Source of the DNA: an uncultured Eubacteriales bacterium
GTDB taxonomy: Bacteria > Bacillota > Clostridia > Oscillospirales > Ruminococcaceae
Length of the DNA stretch: 64,000 nucleotides
Direction: 5' to 3'
Assembly: GCA_900319075.1 (NCBI GenBank)
Contig: ONMZ01000006.1
Coordinates: 28,032 to 92,031 of the forward strand
A model generated the notes under the pieces. The model ran no database searches. It was not told where the DNA came from and was given only the letters and a program-made list of their open reading frames with translations. The translations under genes were made by a program, and so were the position numbers. Below, in pieces: positions 16,692-25,779 of the stretch (position 1 is the first letter of the stretch; every line of letters starts with the position of its first letter).

Positions 16692-18377
16692 ATGAAGCTC
16701 AACGGTTCTGACGTTATTATGGAATGCCTGCTGGAGCAGGGTGTGGACACCGTTTTCGGTTATCCCGGCGGTGCTGTGCTGAACATTTACGACGCTCTTT
16801 ACAAGTATTCCGATAAGATACACCACGTTATCACCGCCCACGAGCAGGCTGCCTGTCATGCGGCAGACGGATACTCAAGGACCACCGGCAGGACAGGTGT
16901 TGTTTTTGCCACATCCGGTCCGGGCGCAACCAACCTTGTAACGGGCATTGCGACTGCTTACATGGATTCTATCCCTCTTGTGGCTATCACGGGAAACGTA
17001 CCCAGGGGACTTCTTGGACTTGACTCATTCCAGGAGGTAGACATCTGCGGAATAACGATGCCTATATCAAAGCACAACTATATCGTAAAGGACCCCGACA
17101 AGCTGCCCGACATTATCAGAGAGGCGTTTTACATTGCAAACAAGGGCAGAAAGGGACCGGTGCTCATCGACGTTCCAAAGGACATATCTGCGGCGATGAT
17201 AGAATATAAAAAGCAAAAGCCCAAAAAGATAGTCAACCACAACCCGGACACGGTGAACGATGAGATCAAAAAGGCTGTGGAGCTCATCAATGCAAGCAAG
17301 AGGCCTTTTATCTACGCAGGCGGCGGTGTCGTTTCATGCAACGCAGCAGACGAGATGGCGGAGTTTGTTAAAAAGGTCAACGCTCCGGTGGCTCTTTCGC
17401 TTATGGGACAGTGTGCTTTTGACAACACAAAGGAGGAGTACATCGGTATGCTGGGTATGCACGGCACAAAGACCGCTGCACTCACCCTCAGCGAATGCGA
17501 CCTTATGATAGTTCTCGGTTCAAGGTTCTCAGACAGAGTGCTTTGCAACCCAAATACCTTTGCAAACGGCAAGAAGATCATACACATCGAGATAGACCCT
17601 GCGGAGATCGGCAAGAATATCGACGTTTATCACCATGTTACAGGGGATCTTGAATACATAATCGACAAGATGACTTCCATGCTCCAGCAGCAGAGCCACC
17701 CCAAGTGGATGCAGCAGGTAAAGAAGTGGAAGAAGGAATATGCCCTTAAAATGGTCCCTGTGCACAGCGACGACGAGGTTCTTCCTCAGGATGTTATACA
17801 GGAACTTGACAAGCTCACCAAGGGAGAGGCTATCATCACCACCGAGGTGGGACAGCACCAGATGTGGGCTGCACAATTTTACAACTTCAAGTGCGAAAGA
17901 AGCTTTGCTTCCAGCGGCGGACTTGGCACAATGGGTTACGGTCTTGGAGCAGCCATCGGCAGCAAGCTGGGCAACCCGGACAGAACGGTGGTAAATATCG
18001 CCGGAGACGGAAGCTTCTTTATGAACTGCAACGAGCTTTCTTCCCTTGCAAAGCACAATATCCCCGTTATCGAACTTGTTTTTGAAAACGATGTTCTGGG
18101 CATGGTAAGACAGTGGCAGAGACTTTTCTACGGCAAGAGATTTTCTCAGACCGACATACAGCGCCACACAGACTTTATGAAGCTTGCCGAGGCATTCGGC
18201 ATCGAGGGTATACGCATCACCAAAAAAAGCGAGATAAAAGCAGGTCTGAAAAAAGCCCTTACCTGCGGCAGACCCTGCCTGGTGGACGTGGTCATAGATA
18301 AGGACATCAACGTTTTGCCTATGGTGCCTGCGGGAGCAGACGTATCCGAGCCTATAATGGACATCGACCTTACATAA
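16692..18377 (+). CDS. ilvB: Acetolactate (acetohydroxyacid) synthase, large subunit
   Basis: 561 residues, a full-length biosynthetic large subunit. Motifs include the ThDP glutamate region (AHEQAACHAADGYSR), the central FAD-type segment with RFSDR, and the ThDP/Mg motif GDGSFFMNCNELSSLAKHN. Together with the FQEVDICGITMPISKHNY segment these favour the FAD-dependent anabolic enzyme over catabolic AlsS. It makes acetolactate and acetohydroxybutyrate for valine, leucine and isoleucine. AAGGAG lies about 10 nt before the ATG. No ilvN regulatory subunit or other ilv/leu gene is adjacent, which is unusual: the subunit must be encoded elsewhere or be dispensable. Confidence 0.93.
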   Translation: MKLNGSDVIMECLLEQGVDTVFGYPGGAVLNIYDALYKYSDKIHHVITAHEQAACHAADGYSRTTGRTGVVFATSGPGATNLVTGIATAYMDSIPLVAITGNVPRGLLGLDSFQEVDICGITMPISKHNYIVKDPDKLPDIIREAFYIANKGRKGPVLIDVPKDISAAMIEYKKQKPKKIVNHNPDTVNDEIKKAVELINASKRPFIYAGGGVVSCNAADEMAEFVKKVNAPVALSLMGQCAFDNTKEEYIGMLGMHGTKTAALTLSECDLMIVLGSRFSDRVLCNPNTFANGKKIIHIEIDPAEIGKNIDVYHHVTGDLEYIIDKMTSMLQQQSHPKWMQQVKKWKKEYALKMVPVHSDDEVLPQDVIQELDKLTKGEAIITTEVGQHQMWAAQFYNFKCERSFASSGGLGTMGYGLGAAIGSKLGNPDRTVVNIAGDGSFFMNCNELSSLAKHNIPVIELVFENDVLGMVRQWQRLFYGKRFSQTDIQRHTDFMKLAEAFGIEGIRITKKSEIKAGLKKALTCGRPCLVDVVIDKDINVLPMVPAGADVSEPIMDIDLT

Positions 18378-18434
18378 GAGCCAAACTTATACAAGGCGCC
18401 TTGTAAAACAAATGGTGCCTGAAAAGAGGAAAAA

Positions 18435-19796
18435 ATGAAGCTATCAAAGCGTTTCAGAGAAAACCTTATGCTTGTGGTCCTGGGCGTTGTACTGTTTTTT
18501 GTGCTGACCAACTACAAGCTGGTGCTGAACATTCTGGACTACATAAAAAACATTCTTTATCCTGTAATGCTGGGGGGACTTTTTGCATTTATTCTCAACG
18601 TTCCCATGTCTGCAATAGAGCGGACGATCTTCCGCACCCCGAAAAAGGAAAAGCCCAAAAAGATCGTGTGCGCTATAAAGCGTCCCTGCTCAATAGTGCT
18701 TACGCTGCTTATTGCTGTGGGAATACTGTCCCTTTTGCTGATCCTGGTCATTCCTTCGCTGGCGGAAACGCTTTCAACACTTTCAGAAAGTGCACAGACT
18801 ATTGTTGACAACATCTCCGAAAAGGTTGAGAGCAACGGGGCACTCAAGGCTATATTCAACGCCTTTAACATCAAAAAAGAATCGTTCTCAACGGGATTCA
18901 TGGACTTTCTTAAAAGCAGCGTGAGCGCACTTGAATCAATGAACTCCCCCGGTTCGGCTGCGGCTGCGATCTTCTCATCTATAATTAACGTTGTGCTTGG
19001 AATCTTCTTTTCCATCTATTTTCTTGCACAAAAAGAAAAGCTTAAAGAACAGGCAAGAAAGACCTGCGTCGCTTTTCTTCCTGCAAGAGCCAATTCCAAG
19101 ATAACAAGGATAGGTCAGCGTACAGTTGATACCTTCGGCAAGTTCCTTACGGGACAGTGTACGGACGCTGCACTTCTGGGCACGCTTTGTGCACTGGGAA
19201 TGCTTGTGTTCGGCTTCCCTTACCCGCTTCTTATCGGCGTTGTTGTTGCCGTTGCGGCACTTATCCCTGTGCTTGGCTCATGTATCGGAATGGCAATAGG
19301 ATTTTTGCTTATCAGCGCAACGAGCATCACACAGGCTGTGTGGTTCGTGGTATTTTTGCTTATACTTATCCAGATAGACTGTAATTTCATCTATCCACGT
19401 ATCGTGGGCAACTCGGTGGGTCTGCCTGCATTGTGGGTGCTTTTCGCCGTTACGGTGGGCGGCAGGATGTGGGGCGTTCTGGGAATGTTCCTTGCGGTGC
19501 CTGCGTGCGCTATCGTTTACAGCGCCCTTACAGTTATCGTTAACGAGAGATACTCAAAGAATATAAGGCTCAAAAATATAAAGCAGTCAGCCAAGCCCAA
19601 CAATAAGCATTTTTTCTCGGAAGACGAGGAGTGCGATGAGAACTGTGAGGAGGAGGATTACGACTTCGAGCCTGATGAGCAGGACACAGATCAGCTCTCG
19701 TTTGAGGAAATAGACGAACAGACACAAAGCCCGGCAGAAAACTCAGAGCAACAGGAGGACAACAAAGGTCCCTCTGCTTTGGGTAACACAGATTAG
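18435..19796 (+). CDS. AI-2E family transporter (YdbI/PerM type)
   Basis: 453 residues with seven to eight membrane segments and the family core (VLLGTLCALGMLVFGFPYPL-like region, then LIPVLGSCIG and FIYPRIVGNSVGLPALWVL). Members of this permease-like family are linked to autoinducer export or Na+/H+ antiport, and the substrate here is unknown. The last 75 residues form an acidic, Glu/Asp-rich cytoplasmic tail without predicted fold, longer than usual. It begins 57 nt after ilvB on the same strand and may be cotranscribed with it. No terminator is seen between them. Confidence 0.85.
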   Translation: MKLSKRFRENLMLVVLGVVLFFVLTNYKLVLNILDYIKNILYPVMLGGLFAFILNVPMSAIERTIFRTPKKEKPKKIVCAIKRPCSIVLTLLIAVGILSLLLILVIPSLAETLSTLSESAQTIVDNISEKVESNGALKAIFNAFNIKKESFSTGFMDFLKSSVSALESMNSPGSAAAAIFSSIINVVLGIFFSIYFLAQKEKLKEQARKTCVAFLPARANSKITRIGQRTVDTFGKFLTGQCTDAALLGTLCALGMLVFGFPYPLLIGVVVAVAALIPVLGSCIGMAIGFLLISATSITQAVWFVVFLLILIQIDCNFIYPRIVGNSVGLPALWVLFAVTVGGRMWGVLGMFLAVPACAIVYSALTVIVNERYSKNIRLKNIKQSAKPNNKHFFSEDEECDENCEEEDYDFEPDEQDTDQLSFEEIDEQTQSPAENSEQQEDNKGPSALGNTD

Positions 19797-19889
19797 TTGT
19801 TTATGTACGAAATGCACCAAGGGAAGCACATGAGTATTTACAGTTTTTGAACAAGTTTACAATTTTGAAATTACTTCAGGCTGATTTCA

Positions 19890-19918
19890 TTGACAGGTGC
19901 AGGATGCTGTGTTATACT
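19890..19918 (+). promoter_or_regulatory. Promoter of the orphan small RNA
   Basis: -35 TTGACA, 17-bp spacer, -10 TATACT. No protein gene follows on this strand before a terminator 125 bp downstream. Confidence 0.75.
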
Positions 19919-19924
19919 CTTATC

Positions 19925-20070
19925 ATCCGATAGATTATTCGGAAACTGTTAAGAGAGTAAGCAAAAGAGAGAGCAAAAAGAACGTGCAAATTAAAAAAGC
20001 CTTCCGCCGGATATGACAGAAGACTTGATATTGATTTCCACTCCCACGGTTTTTACACCGTGGGCTTTTT
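19925..20070 (+). ncRNA. Candidate orphan small RNA of about 145 nt
   Basis: A complete transcription unit without a reading frame: strong promoter, about 145 nt, intrinsic terminator. The 5' part UCAUCCG can pair with CGGAUAUGA near 20010-20020, closing an A-rich, purine-rich interior (AAGCAAAAGAGAGAGCAAAAAG). I could not match it to 6S RNA, tmRNA, SRP RNA, or any riboswitch. It lies between the AI-2E family gene and the convergent small exporter gene. The exact ends are inferred from the promoter and terminator. Confidence 0.5.
20043..20070 (+). terminator. Terminator of the orphan small RNA
   Basis: 8-bp perfect stem CCCACGGT / ACCGTGGG, 6-nt loop, then CTTTTT. Confidence 0.85.
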
Positions 20071-20108
20071 GTTTATTCTTGTGTTTTCGTTTATAAGATA
20101 TATTAAGA

Positions 20109-20576
20109 TCAGGTGAAAAGGCTTGCCACGCCCTGACTGGCAATGGTCATTATCAGACCTGCAAGAAGTACGCCAAGCACTACTGCGATTATGCTCTTTT
20201 TAAAGTCAAGGTCAAGTATGCTGGCTGCAAGGGTACCTGTCCATGCGCCTGTTCCGGGAAGAGGTATTCCCACAAAAAGCAAAAGGGCAATATATACGCT
20301 GCCGCCTGCTTTCTGCTGAAGCTTTTTGCCGCCACGTTCACCTTTTTTCAGACAGAAGCTGCAGAACTTGCCAACAACTTTTTTGTCGCTGCCCCACACA
20401 AGCAGCTTTCTTGCGAAAAAGAATATAAACGGCACAGGCAGCATATTTCCAAGCATACAAACAAGCAGACACCAGTGCCAGGGGATCCCCCAGCCTGTTC
20501 CAACGGGTACGCCGCCTCTTAACTCAATAAGGGGTACCATGGATATAAGAAAAGCCATTATATATTTTTTGAACAT
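20109..20576 (-). CDS. Small multidrug-export family membrane protein (Sm_multidrug_ex)
   Basis: 155 residues from the ATG at 20576, preferred because AGAAGGAG precedes it by 7 nt. It has four to five membrane helices with family landmarks: ELRGGVPVG near the N-terminus, an amphipathic Cys/Lys-rich loop, and VGIPLPGTGAWTGTLAA. The family name comes from an early annotation and transport of drugs is not well established; the architecture also recalls DedA-like re-entrant loops. It is monocistronic with its own promoter. Confidence 0.85.
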   Translation of the reverse strand: MFKKYIMAFLISMVPLIELRGGVPVGTGWGIPWHWCLLVCMLGNMLPVPFIFFFARKLLVWGSDKKVVGKFCSFCLKKGERGGKKLQQKAGGSVYIALLLFVGIPLPGTGAWTGTLAASILDLDFKKSIIAVVLGVLLAGLIMTIASQGVASLFT

Positions 20577-20610
20577 AATAAAACTCCTTCTCACAAAACG
20601 CTACCTGATA

Positions 20611-20639
20611 AGTATAGCATACAGGTGCTGCATTGTAAA
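20611..20639 (-). promoter_or_regulatory. Promoter of the small exporter gene
   Basis: Minus strand: -35 TTTACA, 17-bp spacer, -10 TATACT. Confidence 0.65.
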
Positions 20640-20646
20640 GAGCACC

Positions 20647-20675
20647 TTGACATTTTTGGTGTTATCTGCTATAAT
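20647..20675 (+). promoter_or_regulatory. Promoter of the lipid kinase gene
   Basis: -35 TTGACA, 17-bp spacer, -10 TATAAT. It overlaps the divergent exporter promoter region and leaves a leader of about 115 nt. Confidence 0.85.
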
Positions 20676-20797
20676 TGGTGCTGATAAACTTAAACGATTT
20701 CGGTAAAAAACACCCATAATTATTGTCTGCCCCGATAGGTGCTCAAGAGCGCTTATTAAGGGCACATTTATTACAAATATTACAAAGGAGCATAAAA

Positions 20798-21802
20798 ATG
20801 GAACAACGGGAAAAAATGCTGTTCGTTTTTAACCCCCATGCGGGCAAGGGTCTTATACAGAAAAATCTTTGTGATATAATAAATATGTTCACCGCAGGCG
20901 GATATGACGTTCTGGCTTATCCCACCCAGGCTCAGGGAGACGGTTACCAAAAGATAGTCAGCGTTGGAAAGGAGTATGACATAATCGTTTGCTCCGGAGG
21001 AGACGGGACTCTCTCGGAAAGCGTAGGGGCGGTGATGAAGCTGCGTGAAAGTGACAAGGAGCTGAAGATACCCCTTGGATACATACCGGCAGGCTCTACC
21101 AACGATTTTGCAAATTCACTTGGAATATCCAAAAAAATGCTTCAGGCTGCATTCGGCATAATTGAGGGAGAGACTTTTGACTGCGACATGGGACAGTTCA
21201 ACGACGATTATTTTGTCTATGTGGCAGGCTTTGGTGCGTTTACAGACGTTTCTTACGAAACCTCGCAGACTATGAAAAACCGCTTTGGCCATGCGGCATA
21301 CATCGCAGAGGCGCTTAAAAGGCTGCCGAAAATAACCGGTCAGACGGTCACGGTGGAGCACGACGGAGAGACTATCACAGGGAATTTCATTCTCGGACTT
21401 GTTTCAAATTCACGCTCTATCGGCGGAATGAAAAAGCTCATCTCCAAGGATGTATCCTTTGACGACGGACTGTTTGAAGTGGTGCTTGCCAAAACGCCAA
21501 AGAACGCATTTGAATTAAACAGTCTTATCGGTAACGCCGCAAAGAACAAGCTCACAGATAAGAACTTTGTTACGTTCAAAGCATCCAACATCGTATTCAA
21601 AAGTGAAAACGAGATACCCTGGACCCGTGACGGCGAGGCAGGGGGAGTACACAAAGAAGTTACCATCAAAAACCACCAGCAGGCCATCAGATTTATCCTC
21701 ACCTCTGACAAGGTGGATACGGAGCACCAGTCTGCACCCCTTAACGAAGACAGCGGGCAGCCGGATTATATCATTGAGGATCAGGAAGATATAGAAACGT
21801 AA
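20798..21802 (+). CDS. Diacylglycerol/lipid kinase family protein (YegS/DgkB type)
   Basis: 334 residues. The catalytic DAGK domain shows FNPHAGKG at the N-terminus, CSGGDGTLSE (ATP-binding GGDGT) and YIPAGSTNDFANSLG, followed by the C-terminal beta-sandwich with IGGMKKLISKDVSFDDG. The family phosphorylates diacylglycerol or related lipids on the inner face of the membrane, recycling lipid headgroups. The ATG at 20798 has AAAGGAG 8 nt upstream. The C-terminal 30 residues are acidic and not conserved in the family. It is followed directly by the RNase P RNA gene, with no terminator between. Confidence 0.92.
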   Translation: MEQREKMLFVFNPHAGKGLIQKNLCDIINMFTAGGYDVLAYPTQAQGDGYQKIVSVGKEYDIIVCSGGDGTLSESVGAVMKLRESDKELKIPLGYIPAGSTNDFANSLGISKKMLQAAFGIIEGETFDCDMGQFNDDYFVYVAGFGAFTDVSYETSQTMKNRFGHAAYIAEALKRLPKITGQTVTVEHDGETITGNFILGLVSNSRSIGGMKKLISKDVSFDDGLFEVVLAKTPKNAFELNSLIGNAAKNKLTDKNFVTFKASNIVFKSENEIPWTRDGEAGGVHKEVTIKNHQQAIRFILTSDKVDTEHQSAPLNEDSGQPDYIIEDQEDIET

Positions 21803-21819
21803 GGTTTTGATAACAAACA

Positions 21820-22195
21820 AAGCAGCACCTGAAAGTGAGCAGGCTATGCGGTAGCGGGAACGAATACAGTTCATGAGGAAAGTCCGAGCATCACAGAGCA
21901 GGATAGCTGATAACGTCAGCCGAGGGTGACCTCCGAGCAAGTGCAACAGAGATATACCGCCGTCTTTATGACGGTAAGGGTGGAAAGGCGGGGTAAGAGC
22001 CCACCGGAGCGGCAGAGATGCCGCTGCCATGTAAACCTTATCCGATGCAACACCAATGGTGACACGCAATTCAATGGCTGCTCGTCAGGATTGCGGTCAT
22101 AGGTGGCTTGAGCCGTGCGGCGACGCACGGAGTAGATAGATTACCGCACTCGACAAAACTCGGCTTACAGGCAGGCTCACTTTCAGATGCTGCTT
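21820..22195 (+). ncRNA. rnpB: RNase P RNA
   Basis: The catalytic RNA that matures the 5' ends of tRNAs. Conserved blocks are clear: GAGGAAAGTCCGAGC near the 5' end, ACAGAGA, GGTAAGGGTGGAAAGG, GTAAGAGCCCACCG, and AGATTACC...ACAAAACTCGGCTTACAG near the 3' end. The terminal helix P1 is long and nearly perfect: 21820-21840 pairs with 22175-22195. Length of about 376 nt and the helical order suit the ancestral type A fold; I did not model every helix. It may be cotranscribed with the kinase gene. Confidence 0.96.
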
Positions 22196-22212
22196 TGAAA
22201 TATCGGTGCGTT

Positions 22213-22243
22213 AAAAGCTCTCACTTGTATGGGGAGCTTTTTT
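22213..22243 (+). terminator. Terminator after rnpB
   Basis: AAAAGCTC / GAGCTTTT stem with a 13-nt loop, followed by TT. Confidence 0.75.
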
Positions 22244-22294
22244 GTTTAAATCTAAGAAAATAATTGTGAAGTTGTAACAATTCTTTGACCTTTG

Positions 22295-22323
22295 TTGTAA
22301 TATTATTTCTTGTGTGCTATAAT
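22295..22323 (+). promoter_or_regulatory. Promoter of the GH5 cellulase gene
   Basis: -35 TTGTAA, 17-bp spacer, -10 TATAAT. Transcription would begin near 22330, too close to the ATG at 22338 for a ribosome site, which supports the later GTG start. Confidence 0.6.
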
Positions 22324-22382
22324 GGGCAGGAGTGATAATGGGAAAATGTCCCGAAAATCTGAATTATCCGGAGATGATAACA

Positions 22383-24425
22383 GTGAGTGAAAAAGATACA
22401 AAAAATCAGCTGGCTGAACAAGACCAGCAGCCTCAGGATCAGCAGAGCGCACAGGAGCAGCAAGCTCCCAAGGAGGAAGTTACAGCCCAGGACAGCGGAC
22501 TTTCCAAGCCTAAGGAAGGGTTAAATAAAAAGGTGCTCATAGGGTTTATCGCTATGGGCGTGGTCATCATCATACTTTTGGTGGTGCTTATAGTCGTTAT
22601 GGTCTCCGGCAAAAAAAATGACTCGGACAGCAGCGAAAGCTCGGAAGAGGGATCTTCCCAAAGCAGCGAAAGTGCAGCTGAACAAAGCGACAGTATCACC
22701 GACGTGAGCGGAGTTTCCGATGACTCTCTCTCCGGCGGGGACGACAGCTCTTCATCTTCATCCGGCTCAAACGGCAAGCTGGAAAAGGGGCTTTATCTTG
22801 GATACACCGCAGGCAACACCTGGGAGGACGGAGATAAGAAAATGTGCGGCCTTGCACTTTCTATCGTAAATAACACCGACGAGGATATAAAGGGCTGGAC
22901 GCTGGTGCTTGAGGTGGAGAACCTTAAATCATGCAGCGGCTGGTGCGGCAACTTTACCGTCAGCGGCAACACCCTTACGATAACCAACGCTCCTCACAAC
23001 GGCGAGATCGCCAAGGGGGCAAGCATCACCGACGTTGGATGCAACATCGGTACAGGCAGCAAGCTCAACATAAAGTCCGCCAAACTCAACGGCAAGGATA
23101 TGACAATAGTTTCAGGAAAGATCGACCTCACAGGCGGCGATGATAAGGTGCAGACCCAGACAGGCGAGAAAAAGACCAACGTTTCAGCTTTGCTTACAAG
23201 AACAAAGAACGCAAAGCAGGGTGACGACTGGCTCCACACCGACGGCAATAAGATACTTGACAAAGACGGCAAACAGGTATGGCTCACGGGAGTGAACTGG
23301 TTTGGATACAACACCGGTACAAATACCTTCGACGGACTGTGGAACAGCCAGCTGGTGCCTACGGTAAAATCTATCGCAGACCACGGCTTTAACCTTATCA
23401 GAGTGCCCATTTCCGCAGAGCTTATACTTCAGTGGAAAAAGGGCGAGTACCCCAAGGCAAACTATAACAACGCCTATAACCCGGCTCTCAACGATCTTAA
23501 CAGCCTTCAGATCTTTGACTATTTCTTAAAGCTCGCTGAGGAGAACGGAATGAAGGTAATGCCCGATATTCACAGCGCAGAGACTAACGCCAGCGGACAT
23601 AACGTTAATTTGTGGTTTACCGAGAAGATAAGCACAGATAAGTTCTATGAGGCGCTTGAATGGATGGCGGACAGGTACAAGGGCAACGATACTATTATAG
23701 CATACGACCTTAAAAACGAGCCTCACGGAAAACCAAACGAGGGCAAGAACGCTGCTATCTGGAACGACTCAAAGGACGCTAACAACTGGAAATACGTTGC
23801 AGAGACTGCGGCTGCCAAGATACTGGCTAAAAACCCAAATGTACTTATTATGATAGAGGGTACAGAGATCTACCCCAAAAACTCAAAGGGTGATTATTCC
23901 TCCACCGACGAGAAGGATTATTACTTTAACTGGTGGGGCGGCAACCTCAGAGCGGTCAGAGACTTCCCTATCGACCTGGGCAAGTATCAGAACAAACTGG
24001 TCTACTCTCCCCACGACTACGGTCCGACAGTTTACGAGCAGCCCTGGTTCAAGAGCGATTATACCTTTGACAGCCTTATGAAGGACTGCTGGCAGGACAA
24101 CTGGTTCTATATCCATAAGGAGAACAAGGCTCCGCTGCTTATCGGTGAATGGGGCGGCTTTATGAAGGATCCTAACCTTAAATGGATGACCTATATGAGA
24201 AAGCTTATCAAGGACAACCACCTTAACCACACATTCTGGTGCTTCAACGCAAACTCCGGAGACACCGGCGGACTTGTTAAGGACGATTTCAGAACATGGG
24301 ATACGGAAAAGTATAACTTCGTTAAGGAGGTCCTGTGGCAGCAGGACGGTAAGTTCGTTGGACTTGACCACGCTGTAAAGCTTGGTGCAAACGGAATGAC
24401 CCTCACAGAGGCAAAATCACTTTAA
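22383..24425 (+). CDS. Membrane-anchored GH5 endoglucanase with cellulose-binding module
   Basis: About 680 residues. Order: Gln/Glu-rich cytoplasmic tail; one signal-anchor helix near 45-70; Ser/Asp linker; a beta-sandwich near 140-230 resembling CBM2/CBM37-type modules ([24 protein letters not shown]); then a GH5 barrel. The GH5 signature is complete: [21 protein letters not shown] with the acid/base Glu near 445, and IGEWGG with the nucleophile Glu near 590. It should cleave beta-1,4-glucan at the cell surface. No dockerin is present, so it is cell-anchored rather than cellulosomal. The GTG at 22383 follows GGAG by 9 nt; ATG codons at 22338 and 22374 are alternatives. Confidence 0.92.
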   Translation: MSEKDTKNQLAEQDQQPQDQQSAQEQQAPKEEVTAQDSGLSKPKEGLNKKVLIGFIAMGVVIIILLVVLIVVMVSGKKNDSDSSESSEEGSSQSSESAAEQSDSITDVSGVSDDSLSGGDDSSSSSSGSNGKLEKGLYLGYTAGNTWEDGDKKMCGLALSIVNNTDEDIKGWTLVLEVENLKSCSGWCGNFTVSGNTLTITNAPHNGEIAKGASITDVGCNIGTGSKLNIKSAKLNGKDMTIVSGKIDLTGGDDKVQTQTGEKKTNVSALLTRTKNAKQGDDWLHTDGNKILDKDGKQVWLTGVNWFGYNTGTNTFDGLWNSQLVPTVKSIADHGFNLIRVPISAELILQWKKGEYPKANYNNAYNPALNDLNSLQIFDYFLKLAEENGMKVMPDIHSAETNASGHNVNLWFTEKISTDKFYEALEWMADRYKGNDTIIAYDLKNEPHGKPNEGKNAAIWNDSKDANNWKYVAETAAAKILAKNPNVLIMIEGTEIYPKNSKGDYSSTDEKDYYFNWWGGNLRAVRDFPIDLGKYQNKLVYSPHDYGPTVYEQPWFKSDYTFDSLMKDCWQDNWFYIHKENKAPLLIGEWGGFMKDPNLKWMTYMRKLIKDNHLNHTFWCFNANSGDTGGLVKDDFRTWDTEKYNFVKEVLWQQDGKFVGLDHAVKLGANGMTLTEAKSL

Positions 24426-24431
24426 TAGTAC

Positions 24432-24468
24432 AAGGGGAACTCTTTTATCAGAAGAGCTCCCCTTTTTT
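24432..24468 (+). terminator. Terminator of the cellulase gene
   Basis: A long hairpin AAGGGGAACTCTT / AAGAGCTCCCCTT with one mismatch, then TTTT. Confidence 0.88.
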
Positions 24469-24606
24469 CTGCAATTTCACACCCCGCAAACGTCAACAAT
24501 TTTGTTGGCGTTTTTCGTTTTTTATGCAAAATAAGCAAAAGCCCCGGGAAGTTTCGCTGCGGCGCTGTGCAAAGCGACAGATTTTTCAAAAAAGCATAAT
24601 ATCCTA

Positions 24607-24635
24607 TTGACAAATAATATTATATGTCGTATAAT
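24607..24635 (+). promoter_or_regulatory. Promoter of the PadR-HAAS-DUF4097-PspC operon
   Basis: -35 TTGACA, 17-bp AT-only spacer containing the palindrome ATAATATTAT, -10 TATAAT. An optimal promoter likely held down by the PadR protein (inference). Confidence 0.8.
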
Positions 24636-24725
24636 ATGCACAGTGATAGAATATAACAGAAAAACAAGTATAGAGCAAAAGAGAAAAGACAACAAAAGAA
24701 AAATCTTGAGAAAGGAGTGTGGCGT

Positions 24726-25097
24726 ATGAGCTTTCCGATAAGCGCAGGTCTTTTGGATTCAATGGTACTTGCCATTGTGGAAAGAGAAGATACCTACGGT
24801 TATGAAATAACCCAGACCATGCGTAAGGCGGTGGACGTTTCCGAATCTACTTTGTACCCGGTGCTCAAGCGGCTGCAAAAAAACCAGATGCTTGAAACTT
24901 ACGATAAAGAGTTTATGGGGCGCAACAGGCGATATTATCACGTGACAGAAAAGGGACAACTACAGCTGAGAGATTATAAGCAACAGTGGAAAGAACACAA
25001 ACGAATGGTTGACAGCATACTATTAAAAGAGACTGAAAGTAAAAAAGAGGAGCCAAAAATAGAAGAAAAGGAGGATGTGCTTCCACAGGAAGCGTAA
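24726..25097 (+). CDS. PadR family transcriptional regulator
   Basis: 123 residues. The winged-helix core is typical: SAGLLDSMVLAIVEREDTYGYEI, then STLYPVLKRLQKNQMLE (recognition helix and wing start), GRNRRYYHVTEKGQLQL (wing), and a C-terminal dimerisation helix with an acidic Lys/Glu-rich tail. PadR proteins repress neighbouring membrane or transport genes and respond to small molecules or wall stress. The ATG at 24726 has AAAGGAG 8 nt upstream. It is first in a four-gene operon whose members resemble the PadR/DUF1700/DUF4097/PspC envelope-stress cassettes common in Firmicutes. Confidence 0.93.
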   Translation: MSFPISAGLLDSMVLAIVEREDTYGYEITQTMRKAVDVSESTLYPVLKRLQKNQMLETYDKEFMGRNRRYYHVTEKGQLQLRDYKQQWKEHKRMVDSILLKETESKKEEPKIEEKEDVLPQEA

Positions 25098-25107
25098 AAG
25101 GGGTAAT

Positions 25108-25779
25108 ATGAAAAGACTGGAATATATGACTATTCTCCGCCAGAAACTTGTTGACGGCGGATTGAGTAACGATGAGGTCAACGACGCACTTGAATTTTAT
25201 GAGGAGCTTTTCCTTGACGGCGGATATGAAAACGAGGAAAAGACTGCACAAAACCTTGGAGACCCGGAAAAGCTTGCGGCACATATACTTGCGGAAAACG
25301 GCTCTATCGTTCCCGTAAAGCCGGCAGAGGATATGGAGGACGCTTACGATAATACAAACGCAAACGCTCAGCAGACTCCCCCGCCGGTCAACAACGGATA
25401 CGACATCGCACCGGATAACAGAAAAAAAGCCATAGTGATAATTCTTCTTGTTACAGCCATAGTCTGGGTGCCCACCTTGTTCGGACTTGCAGCAGGTGCA
25501 TTCGGACTGATGATAGGGATACTGGCTGCGATCTTTGCCATCGGTGCAGCAGGTGTGGGACTGCTTGTTTCAGGGGTGGTAAGTATGTTTACAGCGCCGC
25601 CGGTAGGCTTGCTGCTTTTCGGAACGGGAATGTTCCTTATGGGGCTTTCGGTGCTTATCATGGTACCTGTTGTCAAGGGGCTGACTGCTTTGGCGAAAAA
25701 GCTTATCAACCTTATCGTCAAAGGCTTCAGAAAGATCATGGGTACCGATAATGCAAAGGCGGTGAGCAGCAATGGCTAA
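25108..25779 (+). CDS. HAAS-domain (DUF1700) membrane protein
   Basis: 223 residues. The N-terminal 75 form the helical HAAS sensor-like domain (YMTILRQKLVDGG, DALEFYEELFLDGG, AQNLGDPEKLAAHIL). A linker and three to four membrane helices follow (about 110-200). Proteins of this class are encoded next to PadR regulators and are thought to relay envelope signals to them. It starts 11 nt after padR and ends 8 nt into the next gene, so the cassette is tightly coupled. Confidence 0.85.
   Translation: MKRLEYMTILRQKLVDGGLSNDEVNDALEFYEELFLDGGYENEEKTAQNLGDPEKLAAHILAENGSIVPVKPAEDMEDAYDNTNANAQQTPPPVNNGYDIAPDNRKKAIVIILLVTAIVWVPTLFGLAAGAFGLMIGILAAIFAIGAAGVGLLVSGVVSMFTAPPVGLLLFGTGMFLMGLSVLIMVPVVKGLTALAKKLINLIVKGFRKIMGTDNAKAVSSNG

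Noticed and set aside
16651-16692. A T-box or attenuator controlling ilvB.
   Set aside because: The leader is only about 35 nt and holds no terminator or specifier structure.
16692-18377. Catabolic acetolactate synthase (alsS).
   Set aside because: The central FAD-type region and the ThDP motif fit the biosynthetic enzyme, and no acetolactate decarboxylase gene is nearby.
19925-20070. 6S RNA as the identity of the orphan small RNA.
   Set aside because: I could not form the long rod with a central bubble that defines 6S; the call would be a guess.
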